Part shown: piece after piece, positions 24,391-34,307 of the stretch
How the letters are laid out: each line of letters opens with the position of its first letter
Numbering within the stretch: the stretch's first letter is position 1
Assembly: GCF_000425345.1 (NCBI RefSeq)
Contig: NZ_AUDG01000032.1
Coordinates: 1-46,217, forward strand
Source: Rheinheimera baltica DSM 14885
Lineage (GTDB): Bacteria > Pseudomonadota > Gammaproteobacteria > Enterobacterales > Alteromonadaceae
DNA: 46,217 nt
Direction of reading: 5' to 3'
The notes under the pieces: model-generated
Database searches by the model: none
What the model saw: the letters and a program-made list of their open reading frames with translations, nothing else
Told to the model about the DNA's origin: nothing
Translations under genes and position numbers: made by a program

Positions 24391-27270
24391 TTACTGCTTT
24401 TTCATTTCTTTATGAAATGCGGCGATATCCGTTATTTTTTTCTGGCCCGGTATATCTGCAAACGGTTGGTTCTGGAACGACGTGCCGCGCATTTGCACCG
24501 AGATACGTGCTGCGTCCTTGTTTAGCATGGTTTCACGGTAAAACGCTTTAACATCTGCCAATGATACTTGTTCAACGGCATCGATAAGACGTTGCTCGCT
24601 GTCAAAACTGAACTTTTCACGGTACCAGTCGGTGATAAACGGGCCAAACTCTTCGCGCAGGTTCTTCTTAGGCTCTTTAAGCGTGATCAGCGTACTGGCT
24701 TTCAGTTTGGCAAATTCCTCTTCGTTTAACTTGTCCAGTTCAGCAGCATATTGCTGTTTAAAGCTGTCAAACCGCGCCTGCATATCAACGACATTTTTTA
24801 CCGGCGTCTGAATATACATAGCAAAGCCTACGTAGTCTTCCAGCTGCATTGAAGTGCCACCAACCGCATAGGCTAACTGCTCTTCGGTACGCAGTTTATC
24901 AAAAGCGATATTACTAAAGTGGCTGCGTAGCACTGTGGCACGGGCCAATTGAGCATAACTCGGCTGTGGGTGAATGTGGGCATCGATCAGTGCAACATCA
25001 GCAACATCTATATCACGCTGCAGCACCAGGGTTTCACCTTTTGCCGGCTGCCAGTACTTAGTGCGGCTGTAAGCTAATTCAGTACGTTTTTTCGGCAGCG
25101 CCTGCGTCACTTCGCTGGCAATTTTAGCAACAGCGGCATTATCGTAGTTACCAAAGGCGAAAATACGCAGCTGGTTGTTGCCAAGTGTGGTATTCATAAA
25201 TTGCAGTAAATCCTGCTCAGTCAGGCTTTGTGCTGCAGCAATTAAGTCTGACATTTCATAGTTACCATTGCGCACTAAACCGCTATAGGCAGCAAATGCC
25301 TGACGGAACGGAAACTGTTTCCCCATGTTCTGCAGGCCACGTACATAGCGATCTTTGGCCTGAGCAAAGCTTTGTGCATCAGTGCTCACCTGTAAACCCG
25401 CCAGCGCTTGTTGAAGCAACTCTGGCTGTTTATCAGTAAAGCCGCCAACCGTTAATGCCAGACCGGTACCTGTACTCAGGCGCAGCTGCATACCGGCGAT
25501 ATCGGCTTCAGTGGCCAGCGCGCTTTGTTGCAGGCTGTATAAATCATCCCACAGTGCCAGCAGCACCTTAGCTTTAATATCGTTCAATGGCGCGTCAGTG
25601 TTAAAGAAAATTTCAACCACGCCGCGTGGTTGGCTGGCAAATAACTGGCTTGGGTATAACCAAGCCGATACGCCATTTTCCTTAAGCACGACTTCCGGCT
25701 TTTCCTGCGCTTTAGCTGCAATTAAATCAAAGTTTTGCGGCAACATGCGGTTTACCGCCGGCAAGTTCAGTGCTAACTGCGGTGATTGCTGCCAGCTTTG
25801 CTGCTCTTCTGCACTAATATCGGCAATTTTGTATTTACCATCATAGAAATGCAGAGCTGAGTCATGCGGTTCCTGTTTACTGATGTACCACACGCGCAGA
25901 TGTGACGGCGTTAATTGTGCAAGTACATCATTCACAGCCTTAGCATCAAACTGCTGATAATAGAAAGGTGCATTAATGGCGTTACGTGACGGTACCTTTT
26001 GCATGGCATCAGCCAGGTTTGACACATAACCAAACTCGTCACCTTTTTCCAGAAAGCGGAATTGGTTATTCAGGCTGGTCTGAATTTCACTGAAGTATTT
26101 GCTGTTAACACCCTGTTTTTTCACCAGATCGATATATTGCATAATAGTGGCAACAATACCTTCGCGGTTTTGCATACCGGCGTCGGTCAGCTCGAGATCG
26201 ATACTGAGCGAACCATAATTACCGTATAAGTCCGGTGAAGCAGTAGCATTTAAGCGCGAAATTAACCCCATCGCTTTAAGTTGCTGAGCAGGCGTGCCCG
26301 GCATTTCTGATCCCAGCAGATAGGTAATAAACTCATTCGGTTTACTGGCAAACTGTTCACTGTTATTGCGGATAGTGAAATCCAGTTTCAGCTGTTTTAC
26401 GTCCTGATTAGGGACATAATGGATGCGTTTGGCACTGGCAGTAGAGAAATCCAAGCTGTCTTTAACTTCAGGCTTGGCAATGTTTTTATTCTCAATACTG
26501 CTAAAATGTTTGAGCGCCAGCTTCTCCATTTCATTAATTGGCAAGTTACTCAGCAGCACTGCCTTCATAATATTGGCTGAATAGTATTTGTTATAAAACC
26601 CCACCGTTTCAGTGTGCAACTTGCTATTTTCTTTATCGCCCAACGTTTCCAGGTTACCAATCAGGAAGCGGTTTGCCGGGTGGCTGCCCATCATTTCCCG
26701 CGCCAGTTTATACTGGCCAAAAAAGTCCATTTCGCGGCGCATTGACCACTCGGCATTTACCGCATTTTTTTCTTTGTCGGTGTATTCCGGGTACAGTTTC
26801 GGCGCTTTGAAAAAGTCTGAAAAGCGATCCAGTGCTTCGTCATAAGCGTTGTTGTTTACTTTGAACATATAGTTGGTGATATCAAGCCAGGTGTAGGCAT
26901 TTTGTGCGCCGCCATTGGCCGTCATAAAGGCACTGTACTCGTTGGTATCCGGGTAACGTTCTGTGCCCAAAAACAGCATATGCTCCAGGTAGTGCGCCAT
27001 GCCTTGCTGGCTCATAGGGTCATGCAGCAAGCCGACACCGACACTTAGGGCTGCAGCGGATTTTTCTGCCACCGGATCAGAGACCAGCATCACTTCCAGT
27101 TTATTTGGCAGTACCAGTGTTTTGTAAGCACGGGTATCATTCGGGCTGGCGACAACCTGGCCCTGCACTTGCTGCTGTGCCGCTGTTACTGTTAATGCAG
27201 ATTGCTTATCCACTGCACAGCCGGTTAACACGGCCAGTGCCACAGCACTAATGACAAAGATTTTTTTCAT
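24391..27270 (-). CDS. M16 metallopeptidase, pitrilysin/insulinase type, lipoprotein
   Basis: A 959-residue peptidase with the inverted zinc motif HYLEH (His93, Glu96, His97) and the downstream Glu in NAVNAEWSMRRE. Four M16 domains are expected at this length; the second half (about 500-959) lacks the zinc motif, as in pitrilysin. The signal MKKIFVISAVALAVLTGC is a lipoprotein type with Cys18, so it sits on the periplasmic side of a membrane. The ATG at 27270 was preferred over an in-frame ATG at 27282 because it directly begins the signal peptide and follows GTGGTGG. Pitrilysins cut short peptides. E. coli PtrA is soluble periplasmic; the lipid anchor is a difference. The gene stands alone. 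Confidence 0.88.
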   Translation of the reverse strand: MKKIFVISAVALAVLTGCAVDKQSALTVTAAQQQVQGQVVASPNDTRAYKTLVLPNKLEVMLVSDPVAEKSAAALSVGVGLLHDPMSQQGMAHYLEHMLFLGTERYPDTNEYSAFMTANGGAQNAYTWLDITNYMFKVNNNAYDEALDRFSDFFKAPKLYPEYTDKEKNAVNAEWSMRREMDFFGQYKLAREMMGSHPANRFLIGNLETLGDKENSKLHTETVGFYNKYYSANIMKAVLLSNLPINEMEKLALKHFSSIENKNIAKPEVKDSLDFSTASAKRIHYVPNQDVKQLKLDFTIRNNSEQFASKPNEFITYLLGSEMPGTPAQQLKAMGLISRLNATASPDLYGNYGSLSIDLELTDAGMQNREGIVATIMQYIDLVKKQGVNSKYFSEIQTSLNNQFRFLEKGDEFGYVSNLADAMQKVPSRNAINAPFYYQQFDAKAVNDVLAQLTPSHLRVWYISKQEPHDSALHFYDGKYKIADISAEEQQSWQQSPQLALNLPAVNRMLPQNFDLIAAKAQEKPEVVLKENGVSAWLYPSQLFASQPRGVVEIFFNTDAPLNDIKAKVLLALWDDLYSLQQSALATEADIAGMQLRLSTGTGLALTVGGFTDKQPELLQQALAGLQVSTDAQSFAQAKDRYVRGLQNMGKQFPFRQAFAAYSGLVRNGNYEMSDLIAAAQSLTEQDLLQFMNTTLGNNQLRIFAFGNYDNAAVAKIASEVTQALPKKRTELAYSRTKYWQPAKGETLVLQRDIDVADVALIDAHIHPQPSYAQLARATVLRSHFSNIAFDKLRTEEQLAYAVGGTSMQLEDYVGFAMYIQTPVKNVVDMQARFDSFKQQYAAELDKLNEEEFAKLKASTLITLKEPKKNLREEFGPFITDWYREKFSFDSEQRLIDAVEQVSLADVKAFYRETMLNKDAARISVQMRGTSFQNQPFADIPGQKKITDIAAFHKEMKKQ

Positions 27271-27515
27271 TTTCCACCACATTAGAAATTTTGTTACTTT
27301 TTGTGAAGTTCAATGTAATGAAAACTGGCGTCTGCGGCTAGCCTGAGACTTAGGTGTATTGTAATGAAATGTGTCGGTTGTGGGGGCAGTTGTTACAACT
27401 TAATAAAGTCATACTCACTTTCCAGCCTATATTTGGGTGGGTCTATTTGGTAATGCACAACTGTGCTTGGTTGCGCCTTGCTGCACCGAAAATGGCACAA
27501 CAAGGCTATAACGGC

Positions 27516-27983
27516 TTACATCTGCGATTGCAGGTAATTTTGAATGCCTAGCAGTTTAATTAAATTCAGTTGCTGCTCAAGCCAGTGAGCGTGATCAACT
27601 TCGGTATCATCCAACAATTGTTGCAGCATAGCACGGGTAACATAGTCCTGTTCTTGCTCACATAACGCCATGGTTTTTTTCAGCAGCTTTTGCACGGTGT
27701 ATTCAACGTTTAAATCACTCTGCAGCATGCTTGGTACATCGTGGCCAACGTGAATTGCATCACGCTTGGTCATATCCGGCGTACCTTCTAAAAAGATTAT
27801 ACGCTCTATCAAAGCAGAGGCATGACCTTTTTCATCGTCAAATTCATGATCAATACGCTCGAACAGCTTATGCAAACCCCAGTCGTGGTACATACGGGAA
27901 TGAATAAAATATTGGTCCATTGCTGCCAGCTCATTCGCCAATAATACATTTAATGCATCAATAACGTGTTTATTACCTTTCAT
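27516..27983 (-). CDS. bfr: Bacterioferritin subunit, ferroxidase-competent, lacking the haem Met
   Basis: A 155-residue four-helix ferritin. Compared with E. coli Bfr it keeps the diiron ligands Glu18, Glu51, His54, Glu94 and, after one inserted residue, Glu128 and His131. Position 52, the Met that binds haem between two subunits, is Lys here (DDEKGHA). It should oxidise Fe2+ but not bind haem by itself. It follows the second bacterioferritin gene after 2 bases. Paired subunits of this kind form mixed 24-mers in Neisseria and Pseudomonas. Role: iron storage and protection from iron-driven oxidation. Confidence 0.92.
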   Translation of the reverse strand: MKGNKHVIDALNVLLANELAAMDQYFIHSRMYHDWGLHKLFERIDHEFDDEKGHASALIERIIFLEGTPDMTKRDAIHVGHDVPSMLQSDLNVEYTVQKLLKKTMALCEQEQDYVTRAMLQQLLDDTEVDHAHWLEQQLNLIKLLGIQNYLQSQM

Positions 27984-27985
27984 CT

Positions 27986-28459
27986 TTATTCGCCCCCTAA
28001 CTGAGCTTGCAGATAGTTCGCCAGCCCCATACTGCTAATTTGATGCTGCTGTGTTTCCAGCCAATCTAAGTGTTCTTCTTCGTATTCCAGTATTTCGGTT
28101 AGTATGTCGCGGCTAACATAATCCTGCTCCACTTCGCACAAAGCGATAGTGCTGCGTAATAAGGGTAATTGCTCAATCTGAAAGTCCATGTCGCACTGCA
28201 GCATCTCAGGTGTATCTTCACCAATGCGCAATTTGCCCAAGGCTTGCAAATTTGGCAGGCCTTCGAGCATTAAAATACGCTCAATCAGCTCATCCGCTTG
28301 CTTCATGTCTTTAATCGATTTCTTATAGCACACATCATTCAGTGCCTTTAAGCCCCAATTTTTGTAGATACGGGCGTGTAGAAAGTACTGATTAATTGAG
28401 GTTAACTCAGCTGTCAGCACTTCATTAAGTTTTGACAGTACCTGTGGATTGCCTTTCAT
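27986..28459 (-). CDS. bfr: Bacterioferritin subunit, haem-binding type with degenerate ferroxidase site
   Basis: A 157-residue ferritin. It keeps Met52, the haem ligand (KDMKQAD), and Glu18, Glu127 and His130, but three diiron ligands are changed relative to E. coli Bfr: Glu51 to Asp, His54 to Gln and Glu94 to Gln. It should bring haem to the shell for electron transfer while the downstream partner does the ferroxidase work. It is the first gene of the pair. A palindrome about 100 bases upstream (28556-28574) may be an operator. Confidence 0.92.
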   Translation of the reverse strand: MKGNPQVLSKLNEVLTAELTSINQYFLHARIYKNWGLKALNDVCYKKSIKDMKQADELIERILMLEGLPNLQALGKLRIGEDTPEMLQCDMDFQIEQLPLLRSTIALCEVEQDYVSRDILTEILEYEEEHLDWLETQQHQISSMGLANYLQAQLGGE

Positions 28460-28555
28460 CGTGCTACCTTTTCTATGTCGCGAAAATATGCCATCAAGTG
28501 TAGCTCAAAACAGCAACAAAAACAAAATTATGTTTAAATTCAACAACATAATACT

Positions 28556-28574
28556 GATAACGATTCGCGTTATT
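28556..28574. promoter_or_regulatory. Imperfect 19-base palindrome between bacterioferritin and S10 peptidase genes
   Basis: GATAACG-ATTCG-CGTTATT has arms matching at 6 of 7 positions. It lies in the 256-base divergent region of the bacterioferritin pair and the carboxypeptidase. It resembles a weak Fur-type site (GATAA at the left) but the core differs, so the regulator is not certain. Confidence 0.4.
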
Positions 28575-28715
28575 AACTTGTTTCGCTTCTCGCTTTCGAT
28601 ACAGGATATAACAGCGTATTTTAGTATGCTGGTCTCATGTGCTTTGAAATTATTCAGTTTTTGCGTTACACAGGACAGACGAAATTTAATTTAATTAACG
28701 ATACCAGAGGAGCTT

Positions 28716-30218
28716 ATGCAGCTAATTAAAACATTTGCCGCACTAATGCTGTTGTGCAGCACAACACTTACGGCAACGGAGCGCCAGATAGAAATTGATA
28801 GTAACGTAGTCACTGAGCATAAAACCGAAGTTAACGGCAAGCGTTTTAGCTATAGCGCCACCACCGGCACACAGCCAGTATGGGATGACGAAGGCAAGCC
28901 AACCGCAACCTTGTTTTATACTTATTATCAACGCAGTGATATTAAAGATCGCAGTAAGCGCCCTTTGCTCATTTCGTTTAATGGTGGACCCGGTTCCGCC
29001 TCAGTGTGGATGCATGTAGCCTATACCGGTCCTAAGACGCTGCGCATTGATGACGAAGGTTATCCGGTACAACCTTACGGTGTGCAGACAAACCCCTACT
29101 CGGTGCTGGATGTGGCAGATATTGTGTTTGTGAATCCGGTAAACACAGGCTACTCGCGCATACTGCCTGGTGAAGACGGAAAAATGCCGTCAAAAGATCA
29201 GCAACAAAAGATGTTTTTTGGCGTTAACGCCGACGTTAAATACCTGGCTGAATGGGTTAATACCTTTGTTAGCCGCAATGAGCGCTGGCAGTCGCCAAAG
29301 TTTTTAATTGGTGAAAGCTATGGCACCACTCGTGTGTCCGGCTTGGCACTGGCTCTGCAAAACCAGCAATGGATGTACTTAAACGGCGTAGTCTTAGTAT
29401 CACCCACTGATTTAGGTATAGAACGCGCAGGCCCGGTAAAATCGGCCAATCGTTTGCCATATTTTGCCGCCACCGCCTGGTTTCATAAACAACTAAATAA
29501 CGAACTGCAGCACAAAGATTTATATGACATTCTACCGGAAGTAGAGCAGTTTACTTTAAACCAGTACTTACCAGCACTGGCCAAAGGTAACGCCATCAGT
29601 GACGAAGAAAAACAGCGCATTGCGCAGCAAGTCGCTGCTTACTCTGGCCTGTCCTTGCAAGCTGTGCTGCAGAACAATCTGGATATCCCCACTAACTATT
29701 ACTGGAAAGAGCTGTTACGTGACCGCGGCCAGACTGTTGGCCGTTTAGATTCTCGCTACTTAGGGATTGATAAGCGCGATGCGGGCGACCGCCCAGACTA
29801 CAATGCTGAACTTACCTCTTGGTTGCACTCGTTTACCCCAGCGATTAACTACTACCTGCGTGAAGAGCTGAACTACAAAACCGACATTAAATACAATATG
29901 TTTGGCCCGGTACACCCGTGGGATAGAAGCGGAGATGAAACCGGTGAAAACCTGCGTCAGGCAATGGCACAAAACCCTTACTTAAAGGTATTAACGCAGT
30001 CAGGCTACTATGACGGCGCTACTAACTATTTCGATGGTAAATACAATATGTGGCAGTTAGACCCCAGCGGCAAGATGAAAGACAGACTGAGCTTTAAAGG
30101 CTACCGCAGCGGCCATATGATGTACCTGCGCCGTGAAGATTTGAAAAAGTCGAATGACGATTTACGCGAGTTTATCTTAGGTGCCTTGCCTGCTGAAGGT
30201 GTCGCAGCGAAGTATTGA
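28716..30218 (+). CDS. Exported serine carboxypeptidase-like peptidase (family S10)
   Basis: A 500-residue hydrolase with a signal peptide (1-20). Family S10 signatures are all present: the oxyanion loop FNGGPGSAS (88-96), nucleophile Ser201 in IGESYGT, Asp433 in SGYYDGATNYF and His467 in YRSGHMMYL. The size is typical of bacterial S10 members. It should remove C-terminal residues from peptides in the periplasm or outside. It has a GAGGAG ribosome binding site and its own terminator, so it is a single-gene unit. With the M16 and S9 peptidases nearby it suits a peptide-consuming lifestyle. Confidence 0.9.
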   Translation: MQLIKTFAALMLLCSTTLTATERQIEIDSNVVTEHKTEVNGKRFSYSATTGTQPVWDDEGKPTATLFYTYYQRSDIKDRSKRPLLISFNGGPGSASVWMHVAYTGPKTLRIDDEGYPVQPYGVQTNPYSVLDVADIVFVNPVNTGYSRILPGEDGKMPSKDQQQKMFFGVNADVKYLAEWVNTFVSRNERWQSPKFLIGESYGTTRVSGLALALQNQQWMYLNGVVLVSPTDLGIERAGPVKSANRLPYFAATAWFHKQLNNELQHKDLYDILPEVEQFTLNQYLPALAKGNAISDEEKQRIAQQVAAYSGLSLQAVLQNNLDIPTNYYWKELLRDRGQTVGRLDSRYLGIDKRDAGDRPDYNAELTSWLHSFTPAINYYLREELNYKTDIKYNMFGPVHPWDRSGDETGENLRQAMAQNPYLKVLTQSGYYDGATNYFDGKYNMWQLDPSGKMKDRLSFKGYRSGHMMYLRREDLKKSNDDLREFILGALPAEGVAAKY

Positions 30219-30245
30219 AATCGTCGCAAAACCTTATGACTTAAC

Positions 30246-30273
30246 AAAATCCCTGCTTCGACGGGGATTTTTA
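30246..30273. terminator. Terminator between the S10 peptidase and the convergent EamA gene
   Basis: AATCCC pairs with GGGATT around TGCTTCGACG and is followed by TTTTATT; AAAA before it allows use from the minus strand too, though the EamA stop is very close. Confidence 0.75.
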
Positions 30274-31134
30274 TTAACGCTTGCGCGAAAATGGTGTGCA
30301 GTTCACAGCCAACACGACCAAGGCAATACCGCCCAAAATCGCCAACGAGGCTAGCAACAAGCGCAGTGTTAATGGCTCTTGCAATAGCAACACCCCGCCC
30401 ATTGCTGCCAGCAGGGGCACACTTAGTTGCACCGTAGCAGCAGTGGTAGCTTTTATCAGCGGCAAAGCGCTGTACCAGATAGCATAGCCAACACCAGAGG
30501 TTATGGCACCTGACACTAATGCGAAGTAAACACCCGCGCTGTCTAATGACGCCTGGCTTACAAAGCCGAAGCTTAGCAGCAGTGCCATTGGTATAGTGCG
30601 GATAAAGTTACCGGCAGTTACCTGAAGCGGAGCAACGGCACCTTTACCGCGCAACGAGTAAATCCCCCACGCCACACCTGCTGCCAGCATCAATACAGCG
30701 CCCAATAATGGCGGAGCCGACCCCCCCGGCAATAACAAACCTACAAGCCCCGCGCAAGCCAGTAACAAACCCAGCCACTGCGCTGTTGTAAAACGTTCAC
30801 CGCGCCACAAGCCAAACGCTATCATACTGGTTTGCACGGCGCCAAACAGGATAAGCGCACCTATCCCGGTATTCAGTTGGATATAAGCGAACGAAAACCC
30901 TGCCGCATAGACAAACAGTGCTAATGCCGATAGCCAATTTCCGCCTTCACAATGTTCTCTGCGACGCAGCGCCAGTAAAATCCATAACACCACTGCACCT
31001 GATAGCAACCTGATACTGGTAAAACTCGCTGCATCAATCTGAGTGTTCGCCAGCGCCGCACGGCACAGTAATGAGTTACCAGCAAAAGCAATAAGAGCTA
31101 AAAAGGTTAATAGCATGGGCCTAAGTTGAAGCAT
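30274..31134 (-). CDS. EamA/DMT-family transporter
   Basis: A 286-residue inner-membrane protein with ten hydrophobic segments in two repeated EamA halves, the RhaT/YdcZ-like metabolite exporter design. The first half has the usual NSLLCRAAL...ASFTSIRLLSGA opening, and the second starts near GVAWGIYSLRGKG. The frame opens with a TTG at 31146, but the first ATG at 31134 is the more likely start; an ATG at 31116 is also possible. Family members move amino acids, nucleobases or other metabolites; no substrate is suggested by neighbours. It is a single gene. Confidence 0.85.
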   Translation of the reverse strand: MLQLRPMLLTFLALIAFAGNSLLCRAALANTQIDAASFTSIRLLSGAVVLWILLALRRREHCEGGNWLSALALFVYAAGFSFAYIQLNTGIGALILFGAVQTSMIAFGLWRGERFTTAQWLGLLLACAGLVGLLLPGGSAPPLLGAVLMLAAGVAWGIYSLRGKGAVAPLQVTAGNFIRTIPMALLLSFGFVSQASLDSAGVYFALVSGAITSGVGYAIWYSALPLIKATTAATVQLSVPLLAAMGGVLLLQEPLTLRLLLASLAILGGIALVVLAVNCTPFSRKR

Positions 31135-31294
31135 GGAGCAACTCAACGATATGTAATAAGCAGGCAGGCTAACATTAATTTAGGGTTGGGGCAGCGATCT
31201 CTGCACATTGTCTGGCACCAAATTGGCCAGCTTCGTTGCAGAGTTATTTCATTGCTTGGGTGATTGTTAGCTATAATACAACATTGTTTTATGC

Positions 31295-31960
31295 ATGGAT
31301 TTTTGGGTGAACATACTTATTTCGGCTTTATTATTGCTTGCATGTTACTGCGCTCAGGCTAAACCTTTGCGTATTGGCATGCCACTTGGCAAATCAACAC
31401 TGACAACCAATCTTCAGCTACAGCTGACCACCGCTTATCAGGCACTTGAGTTAACGCCGGAGTTTATCGCACTGCCGTCAGAGCGACGCTTAAGACTATT
31501 ACAAAATGGCGAACTTGATGCTGACTTATTCCGTATTTGTGACATTGAAACGCAATACAATGACTTATTAATTATCCCCGTACCACTGCAGCACCTAACA
31601 CTGAATGCCTATAGCCTCGATCCAGCTAAACTGGTTAATTGGCAACAAGAACCCCGTTATCTGATAAGCCATATTCGTGGCTTTAAAATGGCCGAACAGC
31701 AAGAGTTTGCGGGTAAACGGATAAGTGTTAACAGCGACGAACAGGCGTTTGGCTTAATGTTACAAGGCAGAGCGGATATCGTCCTTGAGGACAGCTTTAC
31801 GGCAGAAACGTTTCTACGCGAGCATGATGTTTTAACAAATATTACGCAACAAGAAGTGCAACGCTTCGACGTATGTCATGTGTTGCACAACCGTTGGCAA
31901 CATTTGCTACCACCACTTACTGAGCAACTAACTGCCATCGTCGCAGACTCTCTGCAATAA
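31295..31960 (+). CDS. Small periplasmic solute-binding-like protein (SBP family 3 type)
   Basis: A 221-residue exported protein with signal peptide (about 1-22, ending YCAQA) followed by KPLRIGMPLG, the normal first strand of family 3 binding proteins. RRLRLLQNGELDADLFRICD (about 65-84) and GKRISVNSDEQAFGLMLQGRADIVLED (about 145-170) fit two-lobe binding-protein motifs, but the protein lacks the usual last helices. No permease or ATPase adjoins, so it may be an orphan sensor-type or cyclic-di-GMP-linked binding protein. A TATAAT at 31272-31277 implies a very short leader. A GTG at 31307 is an alternative start, giving MNILISALLLLACYCAQA as signal. Confidence 0.7.
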   Translation: MDFWVNILISALLLLACYCAQAKPLRIGMPLGKSTLTTNLQLQLTTAYQALELTPEFIALPSERRLRLLQNGELDADLFRICDIETQYNDLLIIPVPLQHLTLNAYSLDPAKLVNWQQEPRYLISHIRGFKMAEQQEFAGKRISVNSDEQAFGLMLQGRADIVLEDSFTAETFLREHDVLTNITQQEVQRFDVCHVLHNRWQHLLPPLTEQLTAIVADSLQ

Positions 31961-31984
31961 AAAACCGGGCAATGCCCGGCTTGA
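31959..31984 (-). terminator. Terminator of the oligopeptidase gene
   Basis: CCGGGC and GCCCGG form a 6-bp stem around AAT; on the minus strand it is followed by TTTTTTATT. It lies 15 bases after the S9 peptidase stop. Confidence 0.75.
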
Positions 31985-31998
31985 TAACCACGTCAAAA

Positions 31999-34122
31999 TT
32001 ACTCAGTTTGGCCCAACAAATTCAAAATAAAAGCATATTCCTCAGCAATTTGTGCCTGACGGGCAAAACGGCCTGATTTACCACCGTGCCCAGCTTCCAT
32101 TGTGGTTTTAAACAGCAGCGGGTTGCTATCTGTTTTATGAGTGCGCAGTTTGGCTACCCATTTTGCCGGTTCAAAATATTGTACCTGCGAGTCATGCAAA
32201 CCGGTCGTCACTAACATTGCCGGATAAGCTTGCTTACTCACTTGATCGTAAGGCGAATACGACAACATGTAATCATAATAAGCTTTTTGCTTAGGGTTAC
32301 CCCATTCGTCAAACTCATTGGTCGTCAGTGGAATACTCTCATCCAGCATAGTGGTCACAACATCAACAAAAGGCACATGTGCCACCAGACCGCGGTATTT
32401 CTCTGGCGCCATATTCGCCACCGCGCCCATCAATAATCCTCCTGCACTGCCGCCCATACCAAACACTTTGTCTTTTGCAGTATACTTCTGAGCCACTAAA
32501 TAATCGGTTACATCGATGTAATCATTAAAGGTGTTAATTTTATTTAATAACTTACCATCCTCATACCACTGCCGGCCCATTTCCTGTCCACCACGTATGT
32601 GCGCGATGGCAAATACAAAACCGCGGTCCACCAGTGATAATACGCTTGAGCGGAACGATGGATCCATTGAGGCACCATAAGAACCATAAGCATACTGATA
32701 CAGCGGCGCAGTGCCGTCGCGCTTAACGTCTTTTTTATACAACAGCGAAACCGGCACTTTTACACCATCACGCGCGGTTGCCCACACCCGGTCAGTTACA
32801 TAATTATTTTTGTCAAAACCACCGGGCACTTCAGTTTGCTTTAACAGCAGCTTTTCACCCGTTTGCATATTCAGCTGATAGACACTGGCAGGTGTGGTCA
32901 ACGAGGTATAGGTGTAGCGTAAAAAGTTGCTGTTTTGCTGTGGGTTTACCTCAAAACCTGCAACATAAGCCGCTTCATCAGATGCGACATAAAACGCTTT
33001 GTCAGCAGCATTCCATGGCATAACCTTAATACGGCGTAAACCGTCGCTGCGCTCGTTGATGGCAAGGAAGTTTTCAAACGCAACAAAGTCCTGAATAAAC
33101 ACACTGTCGCTGTGCGCAATTAGGGGCTGCCAGTTATTGCGGTCACCTATTTTGTCTGCTGCTACCGACATAATACGGTAGTTAGGAGCTTGCCAGTCAG
33201 TTTGAATAATCCAACGGCCATTCACATGGTCAGCACTGTATTTTACATCGCGCTCACGCGGTGCAAGGCTTTTAAAGTCACTGCCTGGTTTGCTGGCATC
33301 TTGCACCTTTATTTCGCTGGAGACCGTGCTACTGGTGTATATCGCAACATAATTATCATCGGTGGTATTGCCCACGCCCATATAAAAACTGTTGTCTGTT
33401 TCTTCATACACCAATTTTGCGTTGGCCGGCGCCTGTCCAAGCTTGTGCTGCAACACCTGCGTGCTAAGTAAGGTAACCGGATCATTTTTTACTACATAAA
33501 GCGTCTGGCTATCTTTGGCCCAGGCAATACTGGCTGATAAGCCGGCAATAACATCTGACAAATCCTGGCCGGTACGAAGATCGCGCACTTTTAACGTATA
33601 CTGACGACGGCCACTGTCATCTTCCATATAGGCAATAAAATTCTGATCAGGGCTTACCTGCCAGTTTGATACTGCGTAATAGCTTTTGCCTTTAGCTAAT
33701 TCATTGATATCAAGCATGACCTGCTCGCTACCACCTGCAAGTGCCTTTCGCAAATATTTTGGATACTCTTTGCCTGTTTCATAACGACTATAATAGCTGT
33801 AGTCGCCTTTGGTATAAGGCACTGAACTATCGTCTTGCTTAATGCGGCCGATAATTTCTGCTGTCAGCTTATCGGTAAGTGCTTGATAGCCTGCACTGTA
33901 ATGAGCAAAATAGTTATTTTCCTGATGCAAATAGTCTAGTACCGTCGGTGAGGTTCTGCTGTCGTCACGCAGCCAGTAATACGGGTCCTGCCGCTCGCCG
34001 TGCGTTGATTTCACCGCATAAGGTTGCTGCACAGCCAGAGGTACAGGCAGCTCAGCCGCTGTGACCCAACCACAATTTATACAGCTTAAACTTAACAGGG
34101 CTATCGCATATTTATACATCAT
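31999..34122 (-). CDS. S9 prolyl oligopeptidase-family peptidase (oligopeptidase B-like), exported
   Basis: A 707-residue peptidase. The N-terminal signal (MMYKYAIALLSLSCINCGWVTAA) is followed by a beta-propeller (about 50-420) starting DPYYWLRDD, then the catalytic alpha/beta domain with Ser559 (GMGGSAGG), Asp644 (GLHDSQV) and His679 (EAGHGGKSGR). The EFDEWGNP segment is typical of oligopeptidase B. The frame is open upstream to 34227, but GGAGA just before the ATG at 34122 and the signal peptide fix the start. Oligopeptidase B cuts short peptides after basic residues; the periplasmic location here differs from the cytoplasmic E. coli enzyme. Confidence 0.88.
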   Translation of the reverse strand: MMYKYAIALLSLSCINCGWVTAAELPVPLAVQQPYAVKSTHGERQDPYYWLRDDSRTSPTVLDYLHQENNYFAHYSAGYQALTDKLTAEIIGRIKQDDSSVPYTKGDYSYYSRYETGKEYPKYLRKALAGGSEQVMLDINELAKGKSYYAVSNWQVSPDQNFIAYMEDDSGRRQYTLKVRDLRTGQDLSDVIAGLSASIAWAKDSQTLYVVKNDPVTLLSTQVLQHKLGQAPANAKLVYEETDNSFYMGVGNTTDDNYVAIYTSSTVSSEIKVQDASKPGSDFKSLAPRERDVKYSADHVNGRWIIQTDWQAPNYRIMSVAADKIGDRNNWQPLIAHSDSVFIQDFVAFENFLAINERSDGLRRIKVMPWNAADKAFYVASDEAAYVAGFEVNPQQNSNFLRYTYTSLTTPASVYQLNMQTGEKLLLKQTEVPGGFDKNNYVTDRVWATARDGVKVPVSLLYKKDVKRDGTAPLYQYAYGSYGASMDPSFRSSVLSLVDRGFVFAIAHIRGGQEMGRQWYEDGKLLNKINTFNDYIDVTDYLVAQKYTAKDKVFGMGGSAGGLLMGAVANMAPEKYRGLVAHVPFVDVVTTMLDESIPLTTNEFDEWGNPKQKAYYDYMLSYSPYDQVSKQAYPAMLVTTGLHDSQVQYFEPAKWVAKLRTHKTDSNPLLFKTTMEAGHGGKSGRFARQAQIAEEYAFILNLLGQTE

Positions 34123-34307
34123 AATTCTCCGATTCGGTTTGGCACAGAAATTAACATGAAAATTACAGACTGGCGAAGCTGCTTGTGACAAAAAGTGTAA
34201 CGGAGTATGTTTATCTGCTGATATCATACACAGGGCAATTTAACCTATTCACAAATGGCTGATTTTAGGCTATTACTTTTAGGTTTATTACGTAAAAGGA
34301 AAACAAA

